Assembly: GCA_017562135.1 (NCBI GenBank)
Contig: QEYB01000338.1
Coordinates: forward strand, 248,001 to 312,000
Length of the DNA stretch: 64,000 bases
Direction: 5' to 3'
Origin: Dipylidium caninum
Lineage: Eukaryota > Platyhelminthes > Cestoda > Cyclophyllidea > Dipylidiidae
The notes under the pieces are model-generated. The model had not been told where the DNA came from. It ran no database searches and worked only from the letters and a program-made list of their open reading frames with translations. This document shows, piece after piece, positions 37,901-50,900 of this stretch; position 1 is the first letter of the stretch; each line of letters opens with the position of its first letter. Position numbers and translations under genes: made by a program.

Positions 37901-40507
37901 ACAGAACGGAGCGGAGCGGAGGAGAATTTGTGGCGTTTTCATACTTCCGATGGGTTGGAAAGGAGTGGAAGCTGGTGAAGTGGGGTTATGGGCATGTGAG
38001 AAAGAGGCAGTCACCACGCGCGATGGTGTGGGATCAAAAGCAGACGTAGGATTATCGTCTGGAACAGGATGGAAGTGGGAAGTGAGGATTAGGGGGTAGG
38101 ACACAGACCCCGGTGAATGTGAAGGAGGGCAACTGCGCATGGCTCAAATGTATCCGTAGACGGTGGAAGCGCTGCCGTCGAGCATGTGGGCAAAAGCCTG
38201 TCTCCACTAACGCTTCTCACAGTTGCACCTGCCTTCGTTCCTGAACTCGTCCACATTTTAGTGGGTATCTTAGTCGGTCTCACTCCACACACACCTACAC
38301 CGACGACAGTTGGCGGTGTTTGTGCGTTGAGGGTTGGCAACTCGTCCCCGTGGCACTGTTGAGCCTGCCAGTCGTCGATGCACAACGACAAGTGGAGCTT
38401 GTGCTCAACACTCTCACGTGTTGCGGGATGCGAGATGCGGGATGCGAGATGCGCCAATGTCCCAGACTCGTCGACGCAACCGTTTGACAGACAGGCATTT
38501 CAGGCTTGAATGCTTTTCCTCATCTGTCATCAGCTGACTTGTGATCTAATGAATAATTTTGCGTGCATTAACTGTGGCGTCCAGAGTTTGGATGGCACCT
38601 TGGAATTTGGAGCGAGTTTGTGTGCGGTGGATGAGTGTCGGCGCAATCAGAAGGACACCCTCAGTTTGCCGACAAGGCGAAGGAGTGCAAACAGGAAAGT
38701 ATGCTTGTTAAATGAGGAACTCGGCGCCCAAAAGGGGGCAGGAGCTAAAGGTAACAGGAGCAAGTGCTTCCTTTAGATGTCTTTAACCACCTCTCCCCTG
38801 ATCATGCATGACACCTTGTGCGACACAGTTTTCACAAATGCGGCTTGTGGGGAGTGGGTAAAGGTGGGGTTGGGTGGGGTTGGGTGGGAGTAAAGGGACA
38901 GGATGGTGAGGTGAGGCGAGGCATCATTTGGCTTAGGCTACATAGCAAAGCGAAAGGAGGAGTATCGGTGATGAGACAATGGTCGGTGCGTTCTTCACCC
39001 GTTTCGCAGCCTTGTCACAGCTGCCATCTCGCAATCCATGCTAACTAGGCGTTCTTATCCCAATCGTAAGCCCAAATTGGGAGCTGACTTGCTATTTTGG
39101 GGAGATAAGCACGAAGGTTGAAATGGTGAGGATATTCTCCACACAGCGGCAGTCACCACTGGAGCAAACAGACTATCAGGGAAGACAGAATGACGAACAG
39201 ACGAAAGAGGCGTTTACACCAAAGACTGGAGACGCATATCGCAGAGGTTATTGCTACCGACACCGAATCTGGTGGCGTTGTGAGTGAGGCTGCTTTCACA
39301 ATTTATCGCACAATCGCTCTGTCAAACTGTCAGAGAGAAATCTGCTTGGTGATGGTAACGAGAGCGTATTTTCGGCAGAAATAGCGGATGCTTGGTTAGC
39401 CTTGCCGCTCCATCATTCACTTTCAACTCTTAATGCACAGCCCAAACCATTCATCAATGCGACTCATCTGCACTACTACTGATCGTCAGAAGCGTTGCGA
39501 TCGTGGGGAAGGTCAACACGCGCCACCCGCAAGGTGAGGCAGTGAGCCACTCTCGTCGCCCTAACCTCAACTCTGCACCACAAGTGAAGGCCACGCGTGG
39601 TTCAGTCGTGCCACTGGGCCACACCAAGCACGTGAAGTAAACAGTGTAGTCATCGCGGTATGTTGTGACTCCGAGAATAACTGGCCGGTGTTCATCTTCT
39701 TGCTGTATCACCTTAGAGAGAGCAAAGGGAGCGGAGGCCGCGATGGCAGAGTGGCGGTGTTAGACGGGGCCAATGTCGACACGAAATAGTGAACGAGGTA
39801 ATAGGAAAGAGACTTGGGAGACCAAAATGAACTTGTTGGGAAGTAGTTCTGCCTGCAGCAGGTAGTGTGTGTGGCCTAGCAGTAAAAGGGAGGCGACATC
39901 GACGACAATGGGGTAAGGGGATTTCAAGGAAAGAGATCTTTTTGTTGACTTCAAGAAGAACATCTCTCGAAGAGACTACTGAGTGGTGTGAGGAGGGTGG
40001 GAGACACATCTGGGAGATGACACCCAAAGTCCAGACGAAGCTGTTTCATTAAGTTATTTTGAGGTGGAGAAAGGGAGAAAGGGAGAGGTGTTTCCTCAAG
40101 TTTGAATGCAGCTCATTTGCCACCTTAAGACATTTTGCCGATCTCTCTTCGGTAGCGCAGTCTATATTGGATCCCCATTGGGAATAATGTTGGGAATGGA
40201 CAGTTGCCCTGAACATCGACAATGAGAGACTCTGTTGACGTTCCCGCATGCTTCATGACAAGGGTCAGCGCCATGTAAGTGCGCACTGCAGAGACTGGCA
40301 GAAGCGTTGACTGCGCACACTTCACCACTCCTCGTTCACCGAGTTAGAAATACTCGATCTTATGATGCCCGAAGGGAGGAATTTCTACTCACGCGTGACA
40401 GTGGCGTGCGCAGAGGCCGTAGTATTGTGTCGTGGACTCGACGTTAAGGTGGGCTGCCTGGCCACTGGTCGAAGAAGTGACCATGGGACACCATGTGCCA
40501 GGCAACC

Positions 40508-40547
40508 CCACGCCACGCCACGCCACGCCACGCCACGCCACGCCACG
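40508..40547. repeat. CGCCA pentamer array in right arm
   Basis: About eight CGCCA units, the counterpart of the left-arm TGGCG array. Confidence 0.9.
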
Positions 40548-41637
40548 ACAGGCACCAGAGCCGAAGGAGAAGTGTCTCCATTTCCCGACTGATGGCCAAC
40601 TCATGGGCTCCAGGCGGAAAGTGGATGTGGGAGCTACAAATAGGCGATGGGATGAGCAAAATCCTCTTCGCTATTCGTAGACCAGATTCGGTGAATGTGG
40701 TTTGGGTGAGTATAAGTGAGTCGCCTCACACCTCGTCGGAAGCCTTTCCTTGCATTTCCCGAGCAGGAGCGAACACTGGCCCTGCGGCCACCGGAGGAGC
40801 ATGCCATGTCTCCAGATGTGCGCCGCTGACATGCGAACACCCTTCGTCAAACAGTATCGTCCGCGCCACCTTCGGCCCAACAGACACGGTGGCAACTGGC
40901 GTGCCAATGCTGTGCATGTCTGTGATTCGCTCACGTAACTCGTTTGTTGCTTCTTGCAAGAAGCCATGGCGGCCATGACCGCAGAGGCATTTAGTCACCA
41001 TCAGGGAAACTGTGTTTCGGGTTGATAGAGCACCTCCCCTTTCGGCGAAGAAGTGTTAGCTATTTGAAGACGAACTGCAAACTTAGGAAAGCAAAAACGG
41101 CTGAGTCGCAGGGAAGTGGGGAGGAGAGGGGATGTGCTCACCGCCTCGAATGAAATAGCGCAAATGGAGAGGAATGTTAAGAACCGTGTCAACTGAAAGT
41201 GTTTGCCTGCGAAGAAAGGCTGTTGAGAGGACAACGAAAGTCACGCCCAAAGTGGGGATTTGAGGGGCATGGAAAGTGTGGACGTGAGACATGCGAAATG
41301 GACAAAATCGGAGAGACGATTCTCTTCCCCGTCTGCGCAGCAGGCCCCTTTCTTTGTCTTGCATGGACACTCTTTTCAGATGATTCGCTTTCCTCAGCCG
41401 ATTGGAGCGCCAACGGAGATGTGCAAGTGCGTGTCTGGCACGGCGATGTTGGGCCCGCTCCTTCATCACAGCATGCCTCGATACAACTGGCTTCACTTGG
41501 GGAGAAGTAGCGGCACTCCGCGCATTACCCAACACCACGTACGTGGGGTGGCACTCTCGCAACCAATTTGGGTCGGCCACCACGACTCCACTCCCACCGT
41601 GGTGAATAATTTCGTCAACCGCGCCGATCTCCTCCTC

Positions 41638-41690
41638 TCAACTCAACTCAACGCAACGCAACGCAACGCAACTCAACTCACCTCAAGGAT
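41638..41690. repeat. CTCAA/CGCAA pentamer array found only in right arm
   Basis: CTCAA units flank a core of CGCAA units. The left arm at about 20650 has only a single short stretch (CTGAGGTGAG), so this array is an arm-specific expansion. It marks the edge of a near-identical block. Confidence 0.85.
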
Positions 41691-41763
41691 CGACCACCGA
41701 CACTCCTACTGGGAGACTGTGGCATCACACTGGCGCCGCGTGGCTCAGAGTGAAAATGTAGAC

Positions 41764-41812
41764 GAAAGAAGAAGAAGAAGACGAAGAAGAAGAAGAAGAA
41801 GAAGAAGAAGGA
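41764..41812. repeat. (GAA)n microsatellite in right arm
   Basis: About 15 GAA units with one ACG interruption, the counterpart of the left-arm CTT array. Confidence 0.92.
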
Positions 41813-44800
41813 GGTGGGATGGAGTGGGATGGGGGGGGTGTGGTGAGGTGTGGTGAGGTGAGGTGAGGTGAGATGAGGTGAGGTGAAGGATTGGCTATTG
41901 GTGGTGCGTGGGGTGACAGAATGTCAGATGGGAGAATTCGACGGGGCTGGAGGAAAGAGTGATTTGCTGACAGCACACAAGCGTCTTCGTCAAGGAAACT
42001 CCGTTGAGAGCCTCACTAGTTTGTCCAGCTGATAGCATGGAAAGCGGTGTAGTGACAAGCACGAAATGTGGACTGTGATGGTTGAGGCGAATGAAGGATG
42101 GCAAGCGAGGGTTGTAGTGAGCGGCAACTCGCATCCAAGTGATGCGCCGAGATGTGCGTGGTCGTAAGTCTGTGGCAGAACTCAAGCACCAAATGGAGCT
42201 ATGTGAGACATCGTGCGATGGAATGAAGTAGGTTCGCGGTCGAGCCGGTGGGTAGGGGAACCAGAAAATCATTGGCACTGGTTCTCTGTTTGCTCAGGAA
42301 GCAATGAGAGGGACGCAAACTCTTCGAGGCGTTGCTAAACTCTTCACATCACATGGAAATTCCTTCAGCTGCATTTCGGTCTAGCGTAGGTTAGAATAGT
42401 ATTCGGAGGTTCACGGAAGGAGAATAAATTCCTCGACCTGAGGGACAACATGCGGCAGATGAGACCATAATACTCGACTGGGGGAATCGTCTCAACAATT
42501 GGCTGCTTCTTTGCAATTTCCAAACTTCCCAACTTCCCTGAGATTACCAAATCAGTGCTTAAACACACACAGCTCCGTTTCCATCTCAACAGAACGCACC
42601 CACTTGGGGCAAAATCGTGCATTGTTGCACACGAGCGTTCATGAACTGGTGCAACATCTGCGAATGCCGGCTTGAAGGGCTTCAAGAGGAAACTCTCTTG
42701 AGCACCTGAATAAGGAGAGCGACGACAGATTCCTCTCCTCTCAATCGACATATCTCTTTGTGCACCTCCTTTCGCGTGTATGGCAATCGCGTGCTTTCAA
42801 CTGTGGCAGCGGTCAACCGAACACAAAGTGGCCTTTAAACGAGTTCAGAGGAAGTGCCTTGTGGGTCTGAGAGAGTTTGTCGCCACAGCGTTTCCTAGCC
42901 TTCTTCCCACCCACTCCCTGTTCGTCGTCACGCGTGAATAAATAGAATGCACGAGGGTTTTCGCCACCGAAAAAAACAAGAAAATCTTGTTTCGTGAGGA
43001 AAAAGCGGAGGACATTTACTTCAGCACTTCGAGTAGGGCTTTTTGCTGCTACATGAAATTTGATATGTGACGTGTGGGAGAGATGTGGAGTTGCATCCAC
43101 CTCCATATCGGAATGGCAGTAAGTCGCTGCCACACGATGCTCACCAAATGCCTCCGAGGAGTGATGGGGCGAACCTACTTTGGAAAGAGTGGTGTGGACT
43201 GCAGTCCGCACTCGGCGTTGGCAGCGCCCACCACGCTCACCACACTCACCACGCTCACCACGTTCACGCGTCGCATCAGGGGTTGAAGCCGCCACAATGG
43301 CGAAGAGGAGGCGGTGGCCTGACCGAAATACGGTTTCGCGAATTGGGGGAAGGGGGGAGGAGGGTGGCAGGAAGGACGTGCAGATAGGCGGGTCGCCTGT
43401 CTTCGGCACTGAATTATTAATGCTTGAGTCTGTCCAGGTGCGTGCGTGGATGAGTGCGTACGAATGGGTACGAAAGGGTACTTTTGCGGTTGGAGAAGCG
43501 TTCCACAGTGACGTGTTGTATGTGCGGTGTGGGAGGAAAACACGCTGCAGTGGATACTCTTTGGTGCGTCTGTGAGGGCGGATTATTCACGTGAACAAGT
43601 TCTCCAAAGAGCTGCGGACAAGGAAGCAGACGCAAAGGGAAAGCTGTTCGAGAGTGTGTGGTGAGCCCCCTTTCCTTTGTCTGCCTACCAAACCACTGGG
43701 TCTTGCAGTTGTGCATTGCTCTGTATGAATGGCGAAATGTTGTGGCGCGATGCAGTGGTCGGTGTGGGTCTTTGCCCAGATTACCCCGAGGAGAAGAGAT
43801 CTGGCGCCAAGGGTGCTGAATGGCAAGAGCTCTTACTGGAGAAGCACGATGTTTCCGACAATATCCGGTGCTCGATGGCAACCACATTGTGCTCTCCTCT
43901 GGGGCAGTACTGTGGCAGAGCAGAGAACGGACGCTTTGCGTGCAGTCCTCAGGGAGATGGTGGCACTTCTCGCCTTCACCCCGCGAAGCTGTCCTCCTGC
44001 CCGGCCACCTTCGCTAAGCCCATCTCCGCGCCGGCTTGGGATCAGTGAAGGGGGCACGATAACTGGGGCGTGATGAGGTTCAGGCATGGGAAGCGGATTC
44101 GTAAATGGGACGGCAACTCGATCCCATTTCCTTTCCTCTTGATGCGCTTGCGTGACCACTGGGGGATAAGGACGAATATGTCCTCCATAGTCACGCTTTC
44201 CTCCAACATGAGGTGGGAGATAAGTGTCCTTTCGATTTCACGCGAACAAACACGATGACTTTCCTTTCATGAGGCTAGTGTAGGTCATAAGCCCTAGATG
44301 AGGTGAACTCGAAGCTTATTTGAAGCGACGGACACATGCCTCGTTGACAATGGCGTAGCCTGTTGGTGGGGGGAACAAAGAGAGGAAAGTGAGAGCAACC
44401 TCTCTCCATCTTCATCTGCACCGTGCAAGAGTCTCATTGGAGCCGTGTTTTCGTGGAGGGGAAGGCGGGCGGGACGTGGAGAACAAGAGATAGCCATAGA
44501 GTTAACGCTATGGGTGTCTCTAACAGCCCTTCCCTACCCAGTGGACGTTTTCACAAGTTCGTGGAGCAGTTGGAGGAGAGAGCATCGCGCCATTAAGTTG
44601 TCCTTGGTATTGTGGTCGTTGTCGGAGACGGCGGCACCCTGGTGGATGGATAATTAATGAAATAGTGACCACCAAAAGGTCTCCGTTGGCTGGCAGTTGC
44701 ACCATTAGTATTAACTAAACCCAACATTTCAATACGCAGCCCCATTCTGGGACGAAGTGCCTTGTCAAATCACGTACCACGGAATATACATTTCCTTTGG

Positions 44801-45070
44801 TGTAACTTTTGGTTTCTCCAAGTATTACATAACCTGGATCCATCACTACGGCAAAATGTAACGTACACCTTCTGTATCCAACTGTCCTCCTGAGAGCGAG
44901 TTCTTTTCGACTGCGCAAGGTGCAGCTGCTCATCACCGAAGCCTTGATAAAGTAACTATGTGGCATTACTGTTTCCTAAATTAAGTTATGACACCTCTTA
45001 AGGGATCTAAATTGCACACGACAATTGCACGAAATATGCTTTTAAAAAGGCATGTTCCCAATTTCATTGT

Positions 45071-45096
45071 CACATACACATACATACACATACGCA
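45071..45096. repeat. CACATA/TACA short repeat
   Basis: Interspersed CACA and TACA units, just outside the right arm. Confidence 0.8.
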
Positions 45097-46438
45097 CGTG
45101 ATAAAAGAGACCAAAGAGGGCGGGTCTCAAGGGAGGCTAGGGGAAGTGGAGAAAAATTAAGATTTACAGTTGAAGCCAATTTGGGGAGATGGGGGTGTGT
45201 ACAAAAGCGACTCTCGAGGACTCCCCAGACTATTTTTCTCAGCGGAGAAATCCAGCAGACGACTACGAAAAATTCAACGTGTGGATGTTGTTGTTTGCCG
45301 ACGAGTTCAGCCGAGACATTCACCTGTGGGCAAATGAATAAATGTAACAACGTAGGCCATTTTCAAGCCTGAGAGGAGAAAGTGTCTAAGACCATTCAGC
45401 CAGCGAAGACTATCTATTTTAACATTCTCAAGTGCAACAAATTTTCCCACGTCATAGAATAGACCGCAATTGTAGACTTTGAAACTTGCACATCCCAAAT
45501 CTCAGCCAAAGCGGTCGCGCCAACATCTGAGAAACCACACATAGCAACATGCATAACAGAATAACACGGGCATTACGACATTTCCCAGTCCGTATAGCTC
45601 ACAGTCTTTTCTGCAGTTAACCATATTCCTCCCGATAACGTAAATTTGAGGTAGTTGAGACACTTTCCTTATTGCTATCCTCAAGATGTAAAGCGGCCTT
45701 AAAATCATAATGCTGAAAGGGAAAGGTTTGTTAAGGCCTGAATTTCTCGTTAATTTGTCACGGATTCCAATCTCCTATGTGTTAATTGCTAATCTTTAAA
45801 GAGTCGACGATGCTTCTAAACTCAAATTTTTCAAGCGGTTGTTGTGCGCTGTAATAAATGAAATTCCTCTCAGTGTCCTTATCCCAAGACGTCTAAAAAT
45901 ATCACTTCTGTCAAGAAGCAACCCTCTTCCCGTGTGGATGATATCTCGTTAACTGAAATGGGCTCCGTATATGATACCGAATCGAGGGCTACTTCTTGTT
46001 ACCTCCTGTTTAGAGTGCGGAGTAGTAAAAACCCTAGGCCGCTTCAAGAGATTTGATACACCAGACCCTGTGCACAAACGAAATCATCTCCAAACTGACG
46101 TTATGTTCTCACTCATATAAAAGTAACATTTTCCTAAGATGTTACAAAATTACCCATCGAAATCTGGATAAGAGCATTTTCTGTCAATGCATCTTAATCA
46201 TTCAGGACGGCTTCTCAATTGGCAAATTAACCCAGAAGTTGAACTATTCAGTAGATGATATCATGGGGAACAAAGGTTCCTCTGAAAAAACCCTTTCACC
46301 CACATTCAATTCCGTCCTGCTATGGACTAGGCAAGCTTCTCCTACTCAGGGGGCAGGACGGTGGTAATAACATCGTTTCGGTGAGAAAGGAGAAGGACAA
46401 AGACTAGTAGTGGAGACTCAGACGCCTTATTTATGAGC

Positions 46439-46456
46439 TGTGTGTGTGTGTGTGTG
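46439..46456. repeat. (TG)9 microsatellite
   Basis: Nine TG units in gene-free sequence. Confidence 0.93.
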
Positions 46457-47521
46457 ATTATGGAGCCAAGTTAATGAGTTGCTCTCATTGTTTTTTTATT
46501 CTTAGAGTTCACCTCGCTAATGGATACGACAAAAAACATGCAAGTAATGGATAAAAAACGATAGAATAATCGTTTGTTTTAAGTGAGGAACAACTTTCTC
46601 AATAATAACTTAGCTTAAAATCACTCTCCAATTAACTTGGGCCATCCTCCAAAACAGGAGGATATGAAAAGTTGAAGGTTCAACGAACCGCCTGTACCAT
46701 TACTTGTTAAATTCAAAAGGATTCGCACCGACGCTTTTGCTAAGCCAGAAAGACATTCTCCCCTCCCTTTTCATCTTCACATCGAAATAAAGTTCACAAA
46801 ATATGGCAAATTAGGGTGCCAAGTGAAGCATTTACCGACTTCTCAATTACCCATCCTTTATTGTTTAATGTGTGAGGACATGGGCGCAAATTAGTTTGCA
46901 TGCTATTCTGCACGGGGACCTTTCCCGTCGATCCTTATGGGAAGAGAAGACGCTGAAAGGATGCTCCCACTTTCAATTGAGTCGTAACAGGTCACGAGGG
47001 CAACTTTGGTTTGGGGTAACTGGTGTGCTTTTGGTGTTGAACGATACCGTCCACACAAAGGTAGCCAGTTTGGCAGACCAAACTGGTCATACGACATGTA
47101 CTGACATGAATAATTACCGCTCCTCCCGGCTTCTACCCTTGCCAAAGGCTGACCCACATCGGCCGGAAACGGTCGTCTACCTCCTCTTTAAAATCCTCAA
47201 ACCTGCTTTTGGCAAAGCCGATTTCATATTCGCTTTACAGTGGACAGGTGATAATTCTTTGTGGGGATATCCCAGTCCAGAATGAATGTTACCGCTTATT
47301 TCAAAAGTAGGATCAGTCTTGCAAAGATCTCCAAGTGCTTTGGTAAAATAACCTTGCGTGATGGCTGCTGGAAATGGCGAACCGAGTTGGCGGGAAAAAA
47401 ATTGTACACAGAAACCAAGAAAGTATCGCCTCATACTGATTTGTTAAGCAGGAAGATTTACAAATAACGCTTGTAAAAGGCCTGGCTAACTTCCCTGGTA
47501 GGAGATTTCAAGGAAATTACA

Positions 47522-47527
47522 TTTATT
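47522..47527 (-). promoter_or_regulatory. AATAAA polyadenylation signal of the protocadherin
   Basis: A canonical AATAAA on the minus strand begins 55 bases after the stop codon at 47582. It implies a short 3' untranslated region ending near 47500. Confidence 0.65.
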
Positions 47528-47581
47528 CTAGCGTAGCATTGCTATACTATCCATGAATAAGAAAGCGTCGACTTAGAAAGT

Positions 47582-47998
47582 TTAAAATAAAATACAAGAG
47601 CGTATGACGAAAACAATCAACGAACCGGTAGAAGGGACGTGCTCGTCTTGCAGACCGATGCCACCGCCACCAACGCTAATACCATTTCCAAGGAAGGTGG
47701 AAGGCGTCTGCAGAGTGCCAGAATTGTGGCAGAAGAAGGTGGAGGTGTTGGACATTGGGAGGCAATCAGAACTCCCGTTGCAGTGGATTACACGAGTTGG
47801 CGGAGGTTCGTCTTCGCTCACACCCCGCCCCGAATCGGCAGAACCGCCTTCAAATTGCTCGGAGGAGGCGAGAGGATGGTGGTGAGAGGGGTGTGGATGA
47901 CCTGTAGCTCCATAACGGCCTGACGAAGACTCAGGAAGCTCAAAGATCTCTTCGCCGTTGCCCCGACCAGGGTAAAGAAACTCAGGGGGACCTGATAT
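47582..47998 (-). CDS. protocadherin coding exon 5 (distal cytoplasmic tail, stop)
   Basis: This terminal exon encodes residues 1045-1182 and the stop. The acceptor is preceded by a pyrimidine tract (ttttctacgcccctgcag), and the first codons read ISGPPEFLYPG in the frame set by exon 4. The peptide has a His/Pro/Ser stretch (GHPHPSHHHP), an acidic Pro-rich stretch (VSEDEPPPTR) and a Gly-rich loop, and ends in hydrophobic residues (...RSCILF). An AATAAA signal 55 bases past the stop supports this as the last exon. The frame also stays open upstream of the acceptor, so an alternative 5' edge is possible, but no better acceptor was seen. Confidence 0.82.
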   Translation of the reverse strand: MSGPPEFLYPGRGNGEEIFELPESSSGRYGATGHPHPSHHHPLASSEQFEGGSADSGRGVSEDEPPPTRVIHCNGSSDCLPMSNTSTFFCHNSGTLQTPSTFLGNGISVGGGGIGLQDEHVPSTGSLIVFVIRSCILF

Positions 47999-50900
47999 CT
48001 GCAGGGGCGTAGAAAATTGGTTTGGCTTAGCAATATTTTTGCGGTTTAATTCTATAGCGACTCCCGCGTCTTTTGGCTGAGAGCTGCACCAATAAACTAC
48101 AGAGAAACTTCTCAAACGACGCGGTGAGACCCGTTTTAAATCATCCCAATGTTTCCATGGGTGGTTGTTGGGAAAAGGCATCAGATGGGTGCAGAATGGC
48201 CTTATTTCTGTTGCATATTCCTCAACGATGTTAAAAATTAGCATATCGCTGAACAGAGAAACAAACGGCATGTAATCCGCCAGAATACAGTGGAACAGTT
48301 GAAAAAGGAGGACGGCAGGGGAGCGACTGTTGGCATGTACGGAATATTTTGACCATCATGACGAAGTAAACGCAGTGCCTCCCGATATACTGACTGTCTG
48401 ATAGCCGAGGAGAAAAATTTATACCAAATAACGAACGAGCTTAGCTTTATTTCATAAGGTTTCACAGTTCTCTACCCCTTTCATGCAGAAGCTGCCGTGA
48501 GAATTAGTGCGCCAGCGGAGTTGGCACACTTTCACTCCCTCACCTTCAAGAAATCGCAACACCAACATCTCGATTCCCACAGAATGGGCCAGTCTGTATT
48601 GTGGGGTTGTGATCTTGGATCCACCAATCCGAGGTCTGGGGAACCCGCAGAACGGTCCAGGTGTGCAGTCACGAACGTATGCACTGCGGCCGTGTGCACG
48701 ACGATGAGTCAAACTTTCGACGGACAGAGGGGTAACGTTGAGTTAAAAATCGCATTCGGACGCGAACACGGAGAAAGGGGGATGAGGGGGCGGCTAGAGA
48801 AGAGATGGTGGAGGAGCCTTCCACTGTGTGCGTATGTGCTTGTATTTTCGGGCATGAGGGCGACCGTGGGAGGGGTGGAGGAGGATGACTGATCGTGGGT
48901 CCCAGACCCCACTCCACCCCTGTGCCTGTCAAAAGCCTCGAAATAATGAGGACGAAGGGAGCTGCCATCCACACCTAAGCACAAAAGGCGACTTAATCTG
49001 CTTATCATTCGATCGTTTGGCTCCTATTTGCAAGCCCACTTCCACGAAATCCCCATCCGAATGAGATTAAATAAATTTTATTTAAGAAAGCCGAAGAGTT
49101 TTGATCCCTTTGACCAACCGTCAAAACTTTAGAATTCCTACTCAAATGAAAAGTTGGCCTTTAAATCACGACATTGAAACCCAAACGGACCCGAGTAGCA
49201 AGGGTTTCCGAATTAAAATACGAAATTGGAGTTTATTAGGCTTTAAATACTCCAAATCTGAGTCACGATTATGATGAACCCGAAAAAAGAATAATCGCAG
49301 TCAAACGAAGACATGACGTCAAGGCGCGACGAAGCTCACACGCGACAGTAATTAAGGTCCGAGAGGTGGAAGAGAAACGGCAACTAGCTGACGTATTCAA
49401 GAGGACAAAAAAAATAGTTGAATAGTTGTGAGGGGACTAGATTGCCCAATGACGGAAGACGTCTAATTGAGCGTGGGCCCCCTCGTTTCAGGAACGGGGG
49501 AACCAAGATCATTTTTCACTCGAGCTGAGGCTAGGTTGGGTGACGCTTGCCAGATGGCAACCACAAATCACTGAATATAGCCGGCCTACCCGGACAGAGG
49601 AGTTACAAATACCGTGGGCTCAAATGGGCGGGTGGGTGTGGGACAATTCGCCCCTAGAAGCCTCGGACGCCTCTTCCAACGTCCCCCATATGGCTGAGAT
49701 GAATCCTGAAACCGTCAAAATGCTGGTCGCTCATTCCCTACGATAGGCAGTGAAATAGTTCGTCAATCCTGGATCTCCACTTTTGGGGTTAGTCTACATT
49801 CCGCAGGGAGAAACAGCGGATCCCTGCAGTAAGTGCTGGGGTATAGCGATTCGCAAATAAAGCAGAAGGATTTTGTTGACCACTTCATCTTTTCACATAC
49901 CTCTTGGAGGTTTTCGATATACACGCCGAACATTGATAGTAATAGCGTCCCTTCAAATTCGAGGCTTTGGCGAGTCAAGGGCTTTGTGGAATCAGGTGGG
50001 AGGAAACAGGGGACATTATCGCTGTGCTTCACCTCATATGGTACCATAAGCCATCTAGAACTAGAAGGCTCTTATCAGTAGCTTTAAATGGAAAAAAAGT
50101 GTTCAGAAGAGCTTTCTGTGATTACGTGACTCTTTTATGCCGTTATTTTCAACCTGGTGGACCGTAATAAAGGGACCATCGTCGGCGGAGGACACCGACA
50201 GACCCACCGCCATGGACAAAAAAGGCTTAGAGGCACGTAGTCGAATACGTCTCAATGGGATCCTATAAATGTAGAAATTGACGTAAAACTCGACAACTGC
50301 ATTTAAGCAGATTGATTAAACGAAATTTTAAGCAAATGCTTTCCTTACATAATGCTTGTGAGAGCCGACATTTATTTCACTTGATTAAGTGATTAGCAAT
50401 GACAACTTGCGTCTTATCGAGGAGCCTCCAGAAATTCTACGTCGAAGTACGTTAATACTCAGAGATTCAAGGACCATACTCGATTTAAAGGGATGTGTAT
50501 GACGAAATTTTCAAAAATAATCTGCAAACGTGGCTGCGCAAAGCGGTAAAGTGCAGTCCCGTAGGGAGATAAGATTTGCACCAAAACTACCCGCCTTTTC
50601 TGAGCAACCACTGCGATTTTGGTTGAATACCTACCTGTCTGAATTTGAGCATCCCCTGTAGTGTCTGGGTGGGGCCGGGATTTCCTGAGGACGTAGTGGG
50701 CAACGGGCCGGCGGAATCACAGGTGTTGTAGGTCACTGGATGGTAGGTGCTGACTAGTCGCACTCCCGGAGAGGAGCCAGATCCGACCTCACTTGTAGCA
50801 AATGACAAGTAAGCCGCTGTTACTGCGTTCCCGCCCATGCCCGTGGGTTCCACTTCCAGGAACCTCACTTGGTCGTCACCTTGAGTGCTGCTTGTCGCTA

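Larger units (their letters stand above)
37052..44620 (-). repeat. right arm of large inverted repeat (7.57 kb repeat unit)
   Basis: This 7569-bp segment is the reverse complement of the left arm, with scattered substitutions, small indels and different lengths of internal tandem arrays. It begins CAACGAACTCC and ends TGTGGTCGTTG, so its two ends share the short inverted motif CAACGA(A/C)C. Flanks are aataacatta on the left and tcggagacgg on the right; no target-site duplication is apparent. Open frames matching those of the left arm (for example 41583-41083 and 42751-42365) exist because the DNA is nearly identical there. They carry no recognisable domain. Confidence 0.93.
44621..47500. other. 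gene-free stretch between right arm and protocadherin 3' end
   Basis: Contains two microsatellites and a 137-codon plus-strand frame (46872-47285) that I do not recognise. The protocadherin ends at about 47500. Confidence 0.5.

Noticed and set aside
17650..44620. inverted repeat as a pure assembly artefact
   Set aside because: The arms differ by many substitutions, indels and array lengths, which an artefactual duplicate of one sequence would not show. Haplotype mis-joining remains possible and needs long reads.
46872..47285. 137-codon plus-strand frame downstream of the protocadherin
   Set aside because: No recognisable motif, and it overlaps other frames on the opposite strand.
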